A DNA stretch of 64,000 bases from Rothia nasimurium (lineage in GTDB: Bacteria; Actinomycetota; Actinomycetes; Actinomycetales; Micrococcaceae): assembly GCF_928381705.1 (NCBI RefSeq), contig NZ_CAKMSR010000003.1, positions 124,001-188,000 of the forward strand. Direction: 5' to 3'. The position numbers and the translations under genes are program-made. The notes beneath the pieces were generated by a model. The model saw only the letters and a list, made by a program, of their open reading frames with translations, was not told where the DNA came from and did not search any database. This document shows, one piece after another, positions 24,737-34,094 of the stretch. Position 1 is the first letter of the stretch; the number at the start of each line of letters is the position of its first letter.

Positions 24737-26400
24737 TGTCGACTTCAATGCAGTCTGATTACAAGGCAAAGACCTCAACCGGTCGTATCGCCCACTACGT
24801 TGATCAGCGTGTTGGTGCTTCAGGCATCATCAAGGAATTCGGTCGCAAAATCTTCCCCGATCACTGGTCATTCATGTTCGGTGAAGTTGCGCTCTACAGC
24901 CTGGTTATCCTGATCATCTCAGGTACCTTCCTGACCTTCTTCTTCAACCCCACCATGGTGTCGGTAACCTACGACGGTTCCTACGTTCCCATGAAGGGCA
25001 CCCACATGTCTGCTGCCTACGCCTCTACCCTGGACATCTCCTTTGACGTCCGCGGTGGTCTGCTGATGCGTCAGATTCACCACTGGGCAGCTCTGATGTT
25101 CATGATGGCGATGACCGTGCACATGCTGCGCGTCTTCTTCACCGGCGCTTTCCGCCGTCCTCGTGAACTGAACTGGGTTGTTGGTTGCACCCTGCTCATC
25201 ATCGGTATTCTGGCTGGCTTCACCGGCTACTCACTGCCCGATGACGTGCTCTCAGGTAACGGTCTGCGCATTATTGACGGTATTTTCAAGTCAATCCCGC
25301 TGGTTGGTACCTACATCTCGCTCTTCTTCTTCGGTGGCGAGTTCCCCGGTACCGCTGTGATTGGTCGCCTCTACACCCTGCACATCATGATTATCCCCGC
25401 GATGCTTCTGCTGCTCGTGGCTATTCACATGTTCATGGTTGTACTGCACAAGCACACCCAGTACCCCGGCCCCGGCCGCACCGAGAACAATGTCGTTGGC
25501 TTCCCCGTAGGCCCCGTCTACGCAGCCAAGGCTGGCGGTTTCTTCTTCATCGTGTTCGGTATCATCGCCTTCCTTGGCGCAACCTTTACCATCAACGCGA
25601 TTTGGAACTACGGCCCCTACGACCCCTCACCGGTACAGGCCGGTACCCAGCCTGACTGGTACGTAGGCTTCGGTGACGGCGCCCTGCGTCTGTGGCCCGG
25701 CGTCTGGCCCTGGCCCTGGGAATTCGAATTCCTCGGTGGCACCTGGGTTCTGAGCGTCCTTCTCCCCTTCGCTCTGATGGCTGGCTCAGTCATGATGGCC
25801 ATGGTCTTCTGGCCCTGGATTGAGCAGTGGGTCACCAAGGACAACCGCGTCCACAACCTGCTGGACCGTCCTCGCAACGCCCCCTTCCGAACCGGTGTGG
25901 GTGTAGCAGGCATCATCGGCTACGCAGCCCTGATGATCGCGGCAAGCTCCGACTTGATTGCAACTCACTTCCACGTATCGCTGAATGACGTTGCCTACTG
26001 GCTCCGCTTTACCTTCGTATTCGGTCCCCTCATTGGCTTCTTCATCACCCAGCGCATCTGCCTGGCTCTGCAGCGTAAGGACCGTGAGCTCGTACTGCAC
26101 GGTATCGAAACCGGTAAGGTCGTCCAGCTCCCCCACGGTGAGTTCATCGAGGTTCACAAGCCTCTCGATGAATACCGCCGCTACGAGCTGGTCTCCTTCG
26201 AGTCACCCGAGCCCATCCCGGCTCAGCCCAACAAGAAGGGCAAGGTTGGCCTGATCGAGAAGACCCGCGCAGGTCTCTCAAAGATCTGGTTCGAAGACCG
26301 CGTAGTTGCCGTAACTCCCGCTGAGCTCGAAGCAGCTCACCATGAGCACCACGGTGCACATGAGGTTGACGGCCACAAGGCCGACTCAATCGAAAAATAA
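24736..26400 (+). CDS. qcrB: Cytochrome bc1 complex cytochrome b subunit QcrB
   Basis: 554-residue cytochrome b with eight-plus membrane helices and the extra C-terminal extension typical of actinobacteria. Heme-ligand His residues lie in RQIHHWAALMFMMAMTVHMLRV and in the later YTLHIMIIPAMLLLLVAIHMF; the quinol-site PEWY equivalent reads QPDWYVGFGDGALR. The tail is soluble and charged, ending VDGHKADSIEK with several His pairs. Last gene of the unit, followed by a 14-bp stem terminator. Confidence 0.96.
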   Translation: MSTSMQSDYKAKTSTGRIAHYVDQRVGASGIIKEFGRKIFPDHWSFMFGEVALYSLVILIISGTFLTFFFNPTMVSVTYDGSYVPMKGTHMSAAYASTLDISFDVRGGLLMRQIHHWAALMFMMAMTVHMLRVFFTGAFRRPRELNWVVGCTLLIIGILAGFTGYSLPDDVLSGNGLRIIDGIFKSIPLVGTYISLFFFGGEFPGTAVIGRLYTLHIMIIPAMLLLLVAIHMFMVVLHKHTQYPGPGRTENNVVGFPVGPVYAAKAGGFFFIVFGIIAFLGATFTINAIWNYGPYDPSPVQAGTQPDWYVGFGDGALRLWPGVWPWPWEFEFLGGTWVLSVLLPFALMAGSVMMAMVFWPWIEQWVTKDNRVHNLLDRPRNAPFRTGVGVAGIIGYAALMIAASSDLIATHFHVSLNDVAYWLRFTFVFGPLIGFFITQRICLALQRKDRELVLHGIETGKVVQLPHGEFIEVHKPLDEYRRYELVSFESPEPIPAQPNKKGKVGLIEKTRAGLSKIWFEDRVVAVTPAELEAAHHEHHGAHEVDGHKADSIEK

Positions 26401-26418
26401 CATACGGTTGTAGTAACA

Positions 26419-26450
26419 GTGTGGGGCACCCCGTCAGGGGTGCCCCACAC
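26419..26450 (+). terminator. Terminator after qcrB
   Basis: Perfect 14-bp stem (26419-26432 with 26437-26450) with GTCA loop, followed by gtgtttta. Confidence 0.85.
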
Positions 26451-27066
26451 GTGTTTTAACAGGCTTTTACTGGCCCCGCGTGATTGGTTATCAATGACCG
26501 AGCCAATCATCGCCTCTAAGGGCTTCCTGAGCCTTTTAGGAGCCAAAACTAGTTTGTTGGGTTTAGCTCTGCTCCCCTATGCAGCCATGACGGCTCTGAA
26601 AAAAGTAGCGCACTCCCGAGGCCGCGTGTGCTGGCCCCGTTCTGCGCAAGATGCAGGGGATGATACAGAGGGGAATGAGGTAGCTCTCCCCTAGCTCACG
26701 GAGGCCCTTATACCTCTTTGAACTTCTTTTCTGTACATCGAGGACGCGGGGCACAGCGCGCCGTTTCAACCGGGGCGTCCCGCTGAGATTCTGCTATAGG
26801 GAGTGGTCTCCCAGCTCAGGGAACCATGGTGGCGTGCGCTCTTGGCTGGTAATCGCATCAGTTAAAGATTCTTTAAGTGGCTCGGCGTGTCGCACTCCTA
26901 GGGTGGGCTGGCAGGGTCAGGCTGGCGCCTGTGCCGTCCTGTGCCGTCCTGTGCCGTCCTGTGCCGTCCTGTGCCGTCCTGTGCCGTCCTGTGCCGTCCT
27001 GTGCCGTCCTGTGCCGTCCTGTGCCGTCCTCCCAACCTCCCCTCAGCAATCTAAAAATGGCACAAA
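26451..27066. other. Gene-free interval between converging respiratory operons
   Basis: No convincing coding region: the longest frames (about 26419-26694 rightward, 26563-26769 leftward) lack ribosome sites and family-like sequence. It contains the interrupted repeat gattgg...ccaatc (about 26481-26507), the symmetric 15-mer TTAAAGATTCTTTAA at 26872-26886 and the 10-bp tandem array. Both ends are closed by strong terminators, so transcription from either operon should not enter it. Confidence 0.6.
26931..27030. repeat. Tandem array: ten perfect copies of a 10-bp unit
   Basis: The unit GTGCCGTCCT (reverse AGGACGGCAC) occurs ten times without a mismatch, with a 5' partial unit (gcgcct). Perfect copies indicate recent expansion by slippage or unequal crossing over. 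A 10-bp unit is close to one DNA helical turn, so a bound factor would repeat on one face. It is not a CRISPR, as there are no spacers. Copy number may vary between strains. Confidence 0.97.
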
Positions 27067-27110
27067 AAAGGGTGGGGCCCCTATCCGAGAGGATAGGGGC
27101 CCCACCCTTT
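27067..27110. terminator. Terminator after ctaF (20-bp stem)
   Basis: Perfect 20-bp stem (27067-27086 with 27091-27110), GAGA loop, with a T-run on the leftward side (six A residues at 27064-27069 on the plus strand). Ends the ctaC-ctaD-ctaF unit. Confidence 0.9.
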
Positions 27111-27126
27111 GAGCCAGGTAAGGCTC

Positions 27127-27528
27127 TTAGTGGGCGTGGTCGCCGCGGTTGTATTCGTAAACCCAACCCAGAACAGCTGCTGCTGCGAAGGGGATGGCGA
27201 TGAGTACGATCCACCAGTCGATAGCCAGACCTACAACAACGATGGTGCAAGCAACACCGATGAAGAGGGGCCACCATGACCACGGTGAGTAGAAGCCGTA
27301 GTCGCCAGCGCCATCAGCGATTTCACCTTCGAGGTTCTCGTAGGGCATGTCGGGGTGCTTCTTGTCGGTGAAGTTCAGGAAGTACCAGAGGAAGAGACAC
27401 ATCACGGCGGTAGCCAGAATCGCGGGGAAACCGGCCCACTCGGTGAAGTCAGTCATCAGACCGTAGACAATGCCAACGGGAATCAGGAAGACGCCGATGA
27501 AACCGAAAATCTTAGCAAGAAGTTTCAC
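27127..27528 (-). CDS. ctaF: Cytochrome c oxidase subunit IV CtaF
   Basis: 133-residue actinobacterial subunit IV with four membrane helices (FGFIGVFLIPVGIVYGLM, ILATAVMCLFLWYFLNF, LFIGVACTIVVVGLAIDWW, IVLIAIPFAAAAVLGWVY). The N-terminus MKLLAKIFGFIG and the central segment DGAGDYGFYSPWSWWP are typical. It lies 9 bp after ctaD and ends the operon. Confidence 0.94.
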   Translation of the reverse strand: MKLLAKIFGFIGVFLIPVGIVYGLMTDFTEWAGFPAILATAVMCLFLWYFLNFTDKKHPDMPYENLEGEIADGAGDYGFYSPWSWWPLFIGVACTIVVVGLAIDWWIVLIAIPFAAAAVLGWVYEYNRGDHAH

Positions 27529-27537
27529 AGTGGCCTC

Positions 27538-29238
27538 CTAGCGTGCAGTTGCCTGGCGGGCTGCTGCAGCGACGTCATTGTTGGTGGACAGTTCAGGGTG
27601 GTGCAGGTCAAGTGCAGGACGCTCTGAACGGATACGGGGCAGGGCGGTGAAGTTGTGGCGCGGGGGCGGGCAAGAAGTTGCCCATTCCAGTGAGCCACCG
27701 AAGCCCCAGGGGTCATCAACCTCAACACGCTTGCCGTTGCGGGCGGTGGTGTAGACGTTCCAGAACCAGGGAATCATGGAGATTGCCAGAATCATGGAGC
27801 CTACGGTTGAGAGCTGGTTCATCCAGGTGAAGCCATCTTCAGGCATGTAGTCTGCGTAGCGGCGGGGCATGCCGTCGACACCGAGCCAGTGCTGGATGAG
27901 GAAGGTCATGTGGAAGCCGATGAACAGCAGCCAGAAGTGGATCTTGCCCAGGCGCTCGTTCAGCATCTTGCCGGTGAACTTGGGCCACCAGAAGTAGAGA
28001 GCTGCGAACATACCGAAGACGAGGGTACCGAAGATGACGTAGTGGAAGTGAGCGACCACGAAGTAGGAGTCAGACAGGTGGAAGTCCAGCGGCGGGGTTG
28101 CCAGGATAATACCGGTGATACCACCGAAGAGGAAGGTGATCAGGAAGCCGATAACCCAGAGCATGGGGGTCTCAAAGGTGATGGAGCCCTGCCACATGGT
28201 GCCGATCCAGTTGAAGAACTTCACGCCGGTAGGAATACCAATCAGCATGGTCATGAAGGAGAAGAAGGGCAGCATGACCGCGCCGGTGACGTACATGTGG
28301 TGTGCCCACACGGTAACTGACAGAGCCGCAATAGCGATGGTTGCAAAAATCAGACCCTTGTAACCGAAAATCGGCTTACGTGAGAAGACGGGGATGATTT
28401 CTGAAACGATGCCGAAGAAGGGCAGAGCCAGAACGTAAACCTCGGGGTGACCGAAGAACCAGAAGAGGTGCTGCCAGAGGACGGCGCCACCGTTTTCGGG
28501 GTCGAAGATGTGGCCACCGAGACGGCGATCCATACCGAGGGCGAACAGGGCGGACGCCAGCGGCGGGAAGATCATGATGATCAGGATTGCGGTGATCAGG
28601 GTGGTCCAGGTGAAGACCGACATACGCCACATGGTCATACCGGGGGCGCGCATGCAGAGGATGGTGGTCAGGAAGTTGACGCCACCCATGATGGTGCCGA
28701 AGCCCTGAAGAGCCAGACCGAAGATCCAGAGGTCACCACCGACAGAGGGGCTGTAGGTGGTGCTGTTCAGCGGAGCGTATGCGAACCAGCCGAAGGAAGC
28801 TGCACCCTGGGGGGTAAGGAAGCCAGCGATGGCGACCAGTGAGCCGAACAGGAAGAACCAGAAGGCCAGGGAGTTCAGGCGGGGGAAGGCAACGTCGGGT
28901 GCACCAATCTGCAGGGGTACCAGGACGTTAGCGAAACCGGTGAACAGCGGGGTACCAAACATGAGCAGCATCAGGGTGCCGTGCATGGTGAAGAGCTGGT
29001 TGAACTGTTCCTTGGTTTCGAGGAACTGCATACCGGGGGTGAAGAGCTCCAGGCGCATAAGCAGAGCCATGACACCGGCAAAGCAGAAGAAAATAAACGC
29101 AGCGATCAGGTACATGTACCCGATGGTCTTGTGGTCGGTGGAAGTCAGCCAATTGACGATGATTCGTCCCTTGGACTTAGGAACCACCCGCGGGACAACG
29201 CTACCGGTTGTCTCAGCTGAATACTCAAGAGTAGTCAC
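27538..29238 (-). CDS. ctaD: Cytochrome c oxidase subunit I CtaD
   Basis: 566-residue catalytic subunit with twelve predicted membrane helices. Heme a and a3/CuB ligands appear in [26 protein letters not shown] (with the His-Pro-Glu-Val-Tyr signature), WAHHMYVTG and [13 protein letters not shown]. The C-terminus is soluble. It lies between ctaC (10 bp upstream) and ctaF (9 bp downstream) and would pair with ctaE from the facing operon. Confidence 0.97.
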   Translation of the reverse strand: MTTLEYSAETTGSVVPRVVPKSKGRIIVNWLTSTDHKTIGYMYLIAAFIFFCFAGVMALLMRLELFTPGMQFLETKEQFNQLFTMHGTLMLLMFGTPLFTGFANVLVPLQIGAPDVAFPRLNSLAFWFFLFGSLVAIAGFLTPQGAASFGWFAYAPLNSTTYSPSVGGDLWIFGLALQGFGTIMGGVNFLTTILCMRAPGMTMWRMSVFTWTTLITAILIIMIFPPLASALFALGMDRRLGGHIFDPENGGAVLWQHLFWFFGHPEVYVLALPFFGIVSEIIPVFSRKPIFGYKGLIFATIAIAALSVTVWAHHMYVTGAVMLPFFSFMTMLIGIPTGVKFFNWIGTMWQGSITFETPMLWVIGFLITFLFGGITGIILATPPLDFHLSDSYFVVAHFHYVIFGTLVFGMFAALYFWWPKFTGKMLNERLGKIHFWLLFIGFHMTFLIQHWLGVDGMPRRYADYMPEDGFTWMNQLSTVGSMILAISMIPWFWNVYTTARNGKRVEVDDPWGFGGSLEWATSCPPPRHNFTALPRIRSERPALDLHHPELSTNNDVAAAARQATAR

Positions 29239-29248
29239 GGGTTACCTC

Positions 29249-30118
29249 TTAGTTGTTGGTGTTCATGTTGGGGTTACGGTTGTACTCGTCACCCAGACGG
29301 CCAATGTTGCCTTCATCTTCCAGTGACTGGATGTAGGCGTCGTAGTCTTCCTGGCTAACAACTTCAACATTGAAGAGCATCTCTGAGTGGTACTCACCGC
29401 AGAGTTCGGCGCACTTACCCTGGTAGCGAGCGGGCTCGGAACCGGTGGTGAAGTACATGTGGTTGGTCATGCCGGGAATGGTGTCGCGCTTCTCAAGGAA
29501 GGCGGGAACCCAGAAGGAGTGGATGACGTCACGGGACTTGAGCTGCAGGTCTACGGTTGAGTTGACCGGCAGGTAGAGGGTGGGGAGGGTTTCCTCAACG
29601 CCTTCCTTGCCTTCCTTGTCGAGGCGAGCCTGGACGCCGGCGAAGTAGACGTTTTCGTCGAGGTAGTTGAAGTCCCATGCCCACTGCTTACCGTAAACCT
29701 CGATGGTGACATCGGCGGTTTCAGACTTGGGAGCGGTGATTTCGCGCTCGGCACGGTCTGAGAAGGTGAAGAAGCTGACGATCAGGATGATCGGGATAGC
29801 GGTGTAGAAAATTTCCAGCGGAGCGTGGTAGCTCACCTGGCGGGGGTAGCCGGTTTCGTACTTGCGACGGCGGTAGGCGATGATGCACCAAAGCATGAGG
29901 CCCCAGGTCACAAGACCTACAGCCAACGCAGCGATCCATGTACCAATCCAGAGGTCCATGATGGTATCGGCGTTATCGGTTACACCACGCTGAGTGGGCA
30001 GCCAGCCCACTGATGCCTGTTCTGAACAACCGGTCAAGAGCAGCGCTGAAACGGCTGTGGCAGCGGCTACTGCCTTGCCCTTAAGCCCCTTGCTGCTGGT
30101 TCGATGCTGCGAACTCAC
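29249..30118 (-). CDS. ctaC: Cytochrome c oxidase subunit II CtaC (lipoprotein)
   Basis: 289 residues using the GTG at 30118 (VSSQHRTSSKGLKGK), which has aggaaggg just upstream; a GTG at 30151 would add 11 residues. A lipoprotein signal ends in LLTGC, then two membrane helices (DLWIGTWIAALAVGLVTWGLML and LEIFYTAIPIILIVSFFTF), then the cupredoxin domain with the CuA site CAELCGEYHSEM and HSFWVPAF. First gene of ctaC-ctaD-ctaF. Confidence 0.96.
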   Translation of the reverse strand: MSSQHRTSSKGLKGKAVAAATAVSALLLTGCSEQASVGWLPTQRGVTDNADTIMDLWIGTWIAALAVGLVTWGLMLWCIIAYRRRKYETGYPRQVSYHAPLEIFYTAIPIILIVSFFTFSDRAEREITAPKSETADVTIEVYGKQWAWDFNYLDENVYFAGVQARLDKEGKEGVEETLPTLYLPVNSTVDLQLKSRDVIHSFWVPAFLEKRDTIPGMTNHMYFTTGSEPARYQGKCAELCGEYHSEMLFNVEVVSQEDYDAYIQSLEDEGNIGRLGDEYNRNPNMNTNN

Positions 30119-30299
30119 AGACGGCCCTTCCTGTAGCGATGTGCGTGTCACCTGGTGCTGTGTGTGGACAGCATTAACCCAGGTGTTAATTCTTTCAATA
30201 CGAGCTTACCCTCAAACGGGCGTTTCTGGTGACAACCTGTCAATGAACTGACGTGTCATTACATAAGTATTTCATGTTTGGGCGGGCTGAAACAGAAAA

Positions 30300-30327
30300 G
30301 TGGGGGTATGCCGGAGCATACCCCCAC
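30300..30327 (-). terminator. Terminator after erpA
   Basis: Perfect 12-bp stem (30300-30311 with 30316-30327), CGGA loop; the leftward transcript continues into TTTTCTGTTTC. Confidence 0.85.
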
Positions 30328-30351
30328 GTGTGAAGCGGGCTGGGCGGACGC

Positions 30352-30708
30352 TTAGTGGAAGGAATCTCCACAGGCGCAGGAGCCCTGGGCGTTGGGGTTA
30401 TCGATGGAGAACCCCTGCTTCTGAATGGTGTCTTCGAAGTCGATGGTTGAGCCTTCGAGGTAGGGAACACTCATACGATCAACGATGACTTCTACGCCGT
30501 CGAAGTCGCGGACGGCATCACCGTCGAGCACGCGCTCGTCGAAGTAGAGCTGGTAAATCAGGCCTGAACAGCCGCCGGGCTGCACGGCGATGCGCAGGCG
30601 CAGGTCGGTGCGTCCTTCCTGCTCAAGCAGGGAACGAACCTTACCGGCTGCAACCTCGGTGAGGTTAACGCCGTGGGTGGGAAGATCTTCAAGTACTGCC
30701 TCAGACAT
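30352..30708 (-). CDS. erpA: Iron-sulfur cluster insertion protein ErpA (HesB/IscA family)
   Basis: 118-residue A-type Fe-S carrier. The three cluster cysteines are C47 (GGCSG) and C111/C113 (SCACGDSF). I start at the ATG at 30708 (MSEAVLEDLPTHG), with gaaagga upstream; a start at 30741 is less likely. It lies near ctaC, where electron-transfer Fe-S proteins are made, but has its own terminator and so is a separate unit. Confidence 0.94.
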   Translation of the reverse strand: MSEAVLEDLPTHGVNLTEVAAGKVRSLLEQEGRTDLRLRIAVQPGGCSGLIYQLYFDERVLDGDAVRDFDGVEVIVDRMSVPYLEGSTIDFEDTIQKQGFSIDNPNAQGSCACGDSFH

Positions 30709-30793
30709 GAGCAATCCTTTCGTGGGGTGTTTTGATGTCAATCTTACGCCTCTTGGGTGCGGGGCGCGAGATGTTCGCAGTCAAGTGAATTTC

Positions 30794-32188
30794 CTAGTTG
30801 CCGGTGTGAGCTGCCGCCAGCATAAGGGCCTCAGCCAGGATTGCCTTCTGGAAGTCGGGGATGAACAGAGACTCGTTGGCGCTGTGGGCACGGGTGTCGG
30901 GGTCTTCGATACCGGTAATCAGAATGTGGGCATCGGGGTAGACCTCGGTGAGGGTCGCAATGAAGGGGATGGACCCGCCCATGCCGGTGGTGACAGGCTC
31001 AACTCCCCAGGCCTCCCCCAGTGCTGCCAGGGCTAGCTGGGCGCCACTGCCAGAAAGGTCGGCCTGGTAGGGCTGGCCGGAGTCTTCTGCGTGGTAGGTC
31101 ACCTCTGCCCCGTGATGGTTGTGGCGGGCGAAGTGCTCGGCAAGTGCCCGGTGGGCTGCGGCGGGATCCTGGCCGGGAGCCAGGCGGACGCTGATGCGCG
31201 CCTTGGCCGTGGCAGCAATAGTATTTGAGGACTCGGCAACCGAGGTGATGTCCATACCGATGACGGAGATAGCGGGCTGGGACCAGAGGCGGGAGGAGAT
31301 GGACCCCTGACCTGCCAGCTTCATGCTGTCGAGAATGCCAGAATCGGTGCGGAAATCGGTCTCAGGGTATTCAACGTCAGGTTCAGGTGCAGTAACTAAA
31401 CCTTCAACCGCAACTGAACCTTGAGTATCGTGCAGGGTGGCGAGTAGCTGGATAAGGACGGTGTTGGCGTCCAGCAGGGGGCCGCCGAACATGCCGGAGT
31501 GAACCGAGTGGCTGCTCACGCGTACAGAAATATCACCGCTCGCCACACCACGCAGGCCCGCGGTAAGGGCCGGTACGCCGGTTTTCCAGTTAGCCGAGTC
31601 TGCTACAACGATGTAGTCGCCAGCAAGCTTGTCACGGTAGGTATGCAGGAAGTTATCAAAGCTGGGTGAACCAGCCTCTTCCTCGCCCTCGATAAAGAGG
31701 GTGACGCCAACCTTAAAGTCGTCGCCTAATACTTCACGCGCAGCCTTAAAGGCAGCCAGGTGGGCGATGACGCCGGCCTTGTCGTCCGCAGCTCCGCGGC
31801 CGTAGAGGCGATCGCCCTTGCGAGTGGCGACAAAAGGCTCGGTTTCCCAGAGGGAGCGGTCGCCAGCTGGCTGCACATCGTGGTGGGCATAGAGCAAGAA
31901 GGTGGGGAAGCCAGGTGCAGCCGGTGAGTGGGCTACGACCGCAGGCATACCCTGCTGGCCTTCCCCGTAGGACGCTGAGAGAATCTCAACACTTTCAAAA
32001 CCGGCATCTACTGCCAGGCTCTTCACCTTTTCGGCACTGCGCTGTACTTCGGTGAGGTCAAAAGACTCCCAGGCAACAGAAGGGATGGCCACGAGCTCAG
32101 CTAGATGTTCAAGCTGAGCTTCAAAGTTCTCTTCGATGTAGGTTGCTAGAGCCGGGCGGGCAGAAAAATCAAAATCGTGTGTTGTCAT
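30794..32188 (-). CDS. M20 family dipeptidase
   Basis: 464-residue zinc aminoacylase/carboxypeptidase-type peptidase. Metal-binding motifs are LLYAHHDVQPAGD, GRGAADDKAGVIAHLAAF, and the Glu pair FIEGEEEAGSPSF; the dimerisation (lid) domain follows (SVRVSSHSVHSGMFGG). The C-terminal His sits in EDPDTRAHSANESL. No signal peptide, so it is cytoplasmic and likely takes dipeptides such as Xaa-His or Cys-Gly; the substrate cannot be told from sequence. Divergent from the DUF3043 gene. Confidence 0.93.
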   Translation of the reverse strand: MTTHDFDFSARPALATYIEENFEAQLEHLAELVAIPSVAWESFDLTEVQRSAEKVKSLAVDAGFESVEILSASYGEGQQGMPAVVAHSPAAPGFPTFLLYAHHDVQPAGDRSLWETEPFVATRKGDRLYGRGAADDKAGVIAHLAAFKAAREVLGDDFKVGVTLFIEGEEEAGSPSFDNFLHTYRDKLAGDYIVVADSANWKTGVPALTAGLRGVASGDISVRVSSHSVHSGMFGGPLLDANTVLIQLLATLHDTQGSVAVEGLVTAPEPDVEYPETDFRTDSGILDSMKLAGQGSISSRLWSQPAISVIGMDITSVAESSNTIAATAKARISVRLAPGQDPAAAHRALAEHFARHNHHGAEVTYHAEDSGQPYQADLSGSGAQLALAALGEAWGVEPVTTGMGGSIPFIATLTEVYPDAHILITGIEDPDTRAHSANESLFIPDFQKAILAEALMLAAAHTGN

Positions 32189-32246
32189 ACATCTCAGAAT
32201 ACGCTCTGACTGTATATCTACGCACGAACTTGGTTATTCTTAAGGG

Positions 32247-32858
32247 GTGTTTGGTCGTAATAAGAAATCATCAGAAAATGCTGGTTCTGTGGTTGCCGAG
32301 GCTACTCCGGTAGCAAACGAAACCCCTGAAACCACCCAGCCGGGGTACACCGCGCCTAAGGGGCGTCCTACCCCTTCCCGAAAAGAACGCGAAGCTGCCC
32401 GCCGCACTCCCCTGGTTCCCGCAGATCGCAAGGCTGCAAAGGACGCCCAGCGTGAAGCTGACCGCGAGTTCCGGGCAAAACAGCAGCAGGCCCTGCAAAC
32501 TGGCGATGAACGCTACCTGCCCGCCAATGATCGTGGCCCCCAGCGCCGCTACATCCGTGACTATGTTGATGCCCGTTTCAACGTAGGCGACATCATGATT
32601 ATCGTCATCCTGGCTGTCTTTATCGTGGGCCTTTTCTCCCCCAGCATGCAGCAGTACACTATCTTGCTGATGTGGGGCATGATTCTACTCTGGGCCATCG
32701 ACTACATGATTATGTGGCGCGGGCTCAAGAAGAAGTTGACCGAAAAGTTTGGCTCCATTGAGCCCCGCTCCGGCTTCTACGCCTTCAACCGCGTCATGAT
32801 GATTCGCCGTTTCCGCCTGCCCAAGCCTCAGGTTAAGCGCGGCGAATACCCCAAGTAA
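32247..32858 (+). CDS. DUF3043 family membrane protein
   Basis: 203 residues, GTG start (VFGRNKKSSENAG) after taagggg. A long basic, Pro/Arg-rich cytoplasmic N-terminus (SRKEREAARRTPLVPADRKAAK) is followed by two membrane helices (DIMIIVILAVFIVGLFS and YTILLMWGMILLWAIDYMIM) and a basic tail. This is the layout of DUF3043, conserved in actinobacteria with no known role. Its neighbours (M20 dipeptidase, erpA, pyrD) are typical for Micrococcales. Confidence 0.9.
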   Translation: MFGRNKKSSENAGSVVAEATPVANETPETTQPGYTAPKGRPTPSRKEREAARRTPLVPADRKAAKDAQREADREFRAKQQQALQTGDERYLPANDRGPQRRYIRDYVDARFNVGDIMIIVILAVFIVGLFSPSMQQYTILLMWGMILLWAIDYMIMWRGLKKKLTEKFGSIEPRSGFYAFNRVMMIRRFRLPKPQVKRGEYPK

Positions 32859-32900
32859 GGCCACGACGGAGTAAATCCGCTAGCTTTCAACCTTAAATTC

Positions 32901-32938
32901 AAAGGGGCGCTACCTCTCTAGAGAGGTAGCGCCCCTTT
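32901..32938. terminator. Bidirectional terminator between DUF3043 gene and pyrD
   Basis: Perfect 38-bp palindrome: 18-bp arms (32901-32918 and 32921-32938) around TA, with AAA and TTT ends. The minimal centre means the RNA stem opens a few pairs to form a loop. Confidence 0.9.
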
Positions 32939-32962
32939 GTGTCATAATCTCACGTGTCTAGT

Positions 32963-34048
32963 CTAGCGGGTTTTCCGCAATTTCAATAGTCCACGATTAA
33001 TATGAGCTGCCCACAGGGGGCCTTCGTAGATGAAAGCAGAGTAACCCTGCACCAGATTGGCGCCCGCATCCAGGCGGTCGGTGACGTCCTGAGCGGTGGT
33101 AACGCCACCTACCGAGATAAGAGCCAGTTGGTCGCCCACCTCAGCTTTCAGCAGACGGAGAACCTCAAGTGAACGCTTCTTGAGGGGCTCGCCTGAGAGT
33201 CCACCTGCGCCAATTTCCTCAACCTTAGCTCGAGGGCTAACCAGGCCCAGCCCTTCACGAGCAATCGTGGTGTTCGTGGCAATAATGCCATCTAACCCCA
33301 GACGCAGAGCCATCGCGGCAACGTCCTTAATATCTTCATCGGCCAGATCAGGAGCAATCTTCACGACCAGGGGCACGCGGCGCCCCTGCACAACGCGGTC
33401 GGCTTCAGCACGTACAGCCTCAAGTAGAGGTTCAAGAGTCTCAATCGCCTGAAGGTCACGCAGACCCGGAGTATTCGGTGAGCTGACATTTACAGCGAGA
33501 TAGTCAGCCTGGGGCGCAAGCACCCGAGTGCTCACCAAGTAGTCCTCGATGGCGTCCTTAAGGGCTACCACCTTGGTTTTACCGATATTGACACCAATGA
33601 CGGGGCGTACCTTACCCCGATATTCGGCTTCAAGGTCCGCGCGGGCGGCAGCGACACGGGGCCCAGCTGCTGCCGCCCCATCGTTATTGAAGCCCATGCG
33701 GTTAATAATGGCCTTATCATCTACCAGGCGGAAAAGGCGGGGCTGGGGGTTGCCCGGCTGAGCCTGACCGGTAATAGTGCCGATTTCAATGTGTCCAAAA
33801 CCCAGGTTACCCAGCGCCGGAATTGCCTTACCGCCCTTATCAAAACCAGCAGCAACGCCGAAAGGCGAGGGGAAAGTAAGGCCCATGACCTCGGTAGCCA
33901 GTGACGGGTGTGGCGCAAAGTAGCGGCCCCCCAGGCGAGAAATACCGGTGCGGCGAAGGGTCTGCACCCCCCACATGCCCACATGGTGCGCTTTCTCGGC
34001 GTCCATGGGTTTGAAGAAGAGTTTGAACAGGGTTGGGTAGATCCGCAT
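32963..34048 (-). CDS. pyrD: Dihydroorotate dehydrogenase (quinone), class 2
   Basis: 361-residue flavoenzyme oxidising dihydroorotate to orotate with quinone as acceptor. The N-terminal extension MRIYPTLFKLFFKPMDAEKAHH is the membrane-associating segment of class 2 enzymes. Also seen: AAGFDKGGKAIPAL, RMGFNNDGAAA, AVNVSSPNTPGLRDLQ (with the catalytic Ser) and LISVGGVTTAQDV. It lies 46 bp after uppS on the same strand. The pyr operon is not in this window. Confidence 0.95.
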   Translation of the reverse strand: MRIYPTLFKLFFKPMDAEKAHHVGMWGVQTLRRTGISRLGGRYFAPHPSLATEVMGLTFPSPFGVAAGFDKGGKAIPALGNLGFGHIEIGTITGQAQPGNPQPRLFRLVDDKAIINRMGFNNDGAAAAGPRVAAARADLEAEYRGKVRPVIGVNIGKTKVVALKDAIEDYLVSTRVLAPQADYLAVNVSSPNTPGLRDLQAIETLEPLLEAVRAEADRVVQGRRVPLVVKIAPDLADEDIKDVAAMALRLGLDGIIATNTTIAREGLGLVSPRAKVEEIGAGGLSGEPLKKRSLEVLRLLKAEVGDQLALISVGGVTTAQDVTDRLDAGANLVQGYSAFIYEGPLWAAHINRGLLKLRKTR

Positions 34049-34094
34049 ATCGGACCCCTTTCAGCCGCGGCTTTCGCCTAGTATGGGAGGAAAC

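Noticed and set aside
26477..26508. Interrupted gattgg/ccaatc repeat as an operator
   Set aside because: Only 6 bp arms with a 15-nt loop, no adjacent gene start.
26419..26694. 91-codon frame after qcrB
   Set aside because: It begins inside the qcrB terminator and has no ribosome site or known motif.
26931..27030. CRISPR array
   Set aside because: Units are 10 bp and directly adjacent, with no spacers or cas genes.
26834..27283. Frames on both strands running through the 10-bp repeat array
   Set aside because: They arise because the repeat contains no stop codon in any frame; the leftward one also runs through the ctaF terminator.
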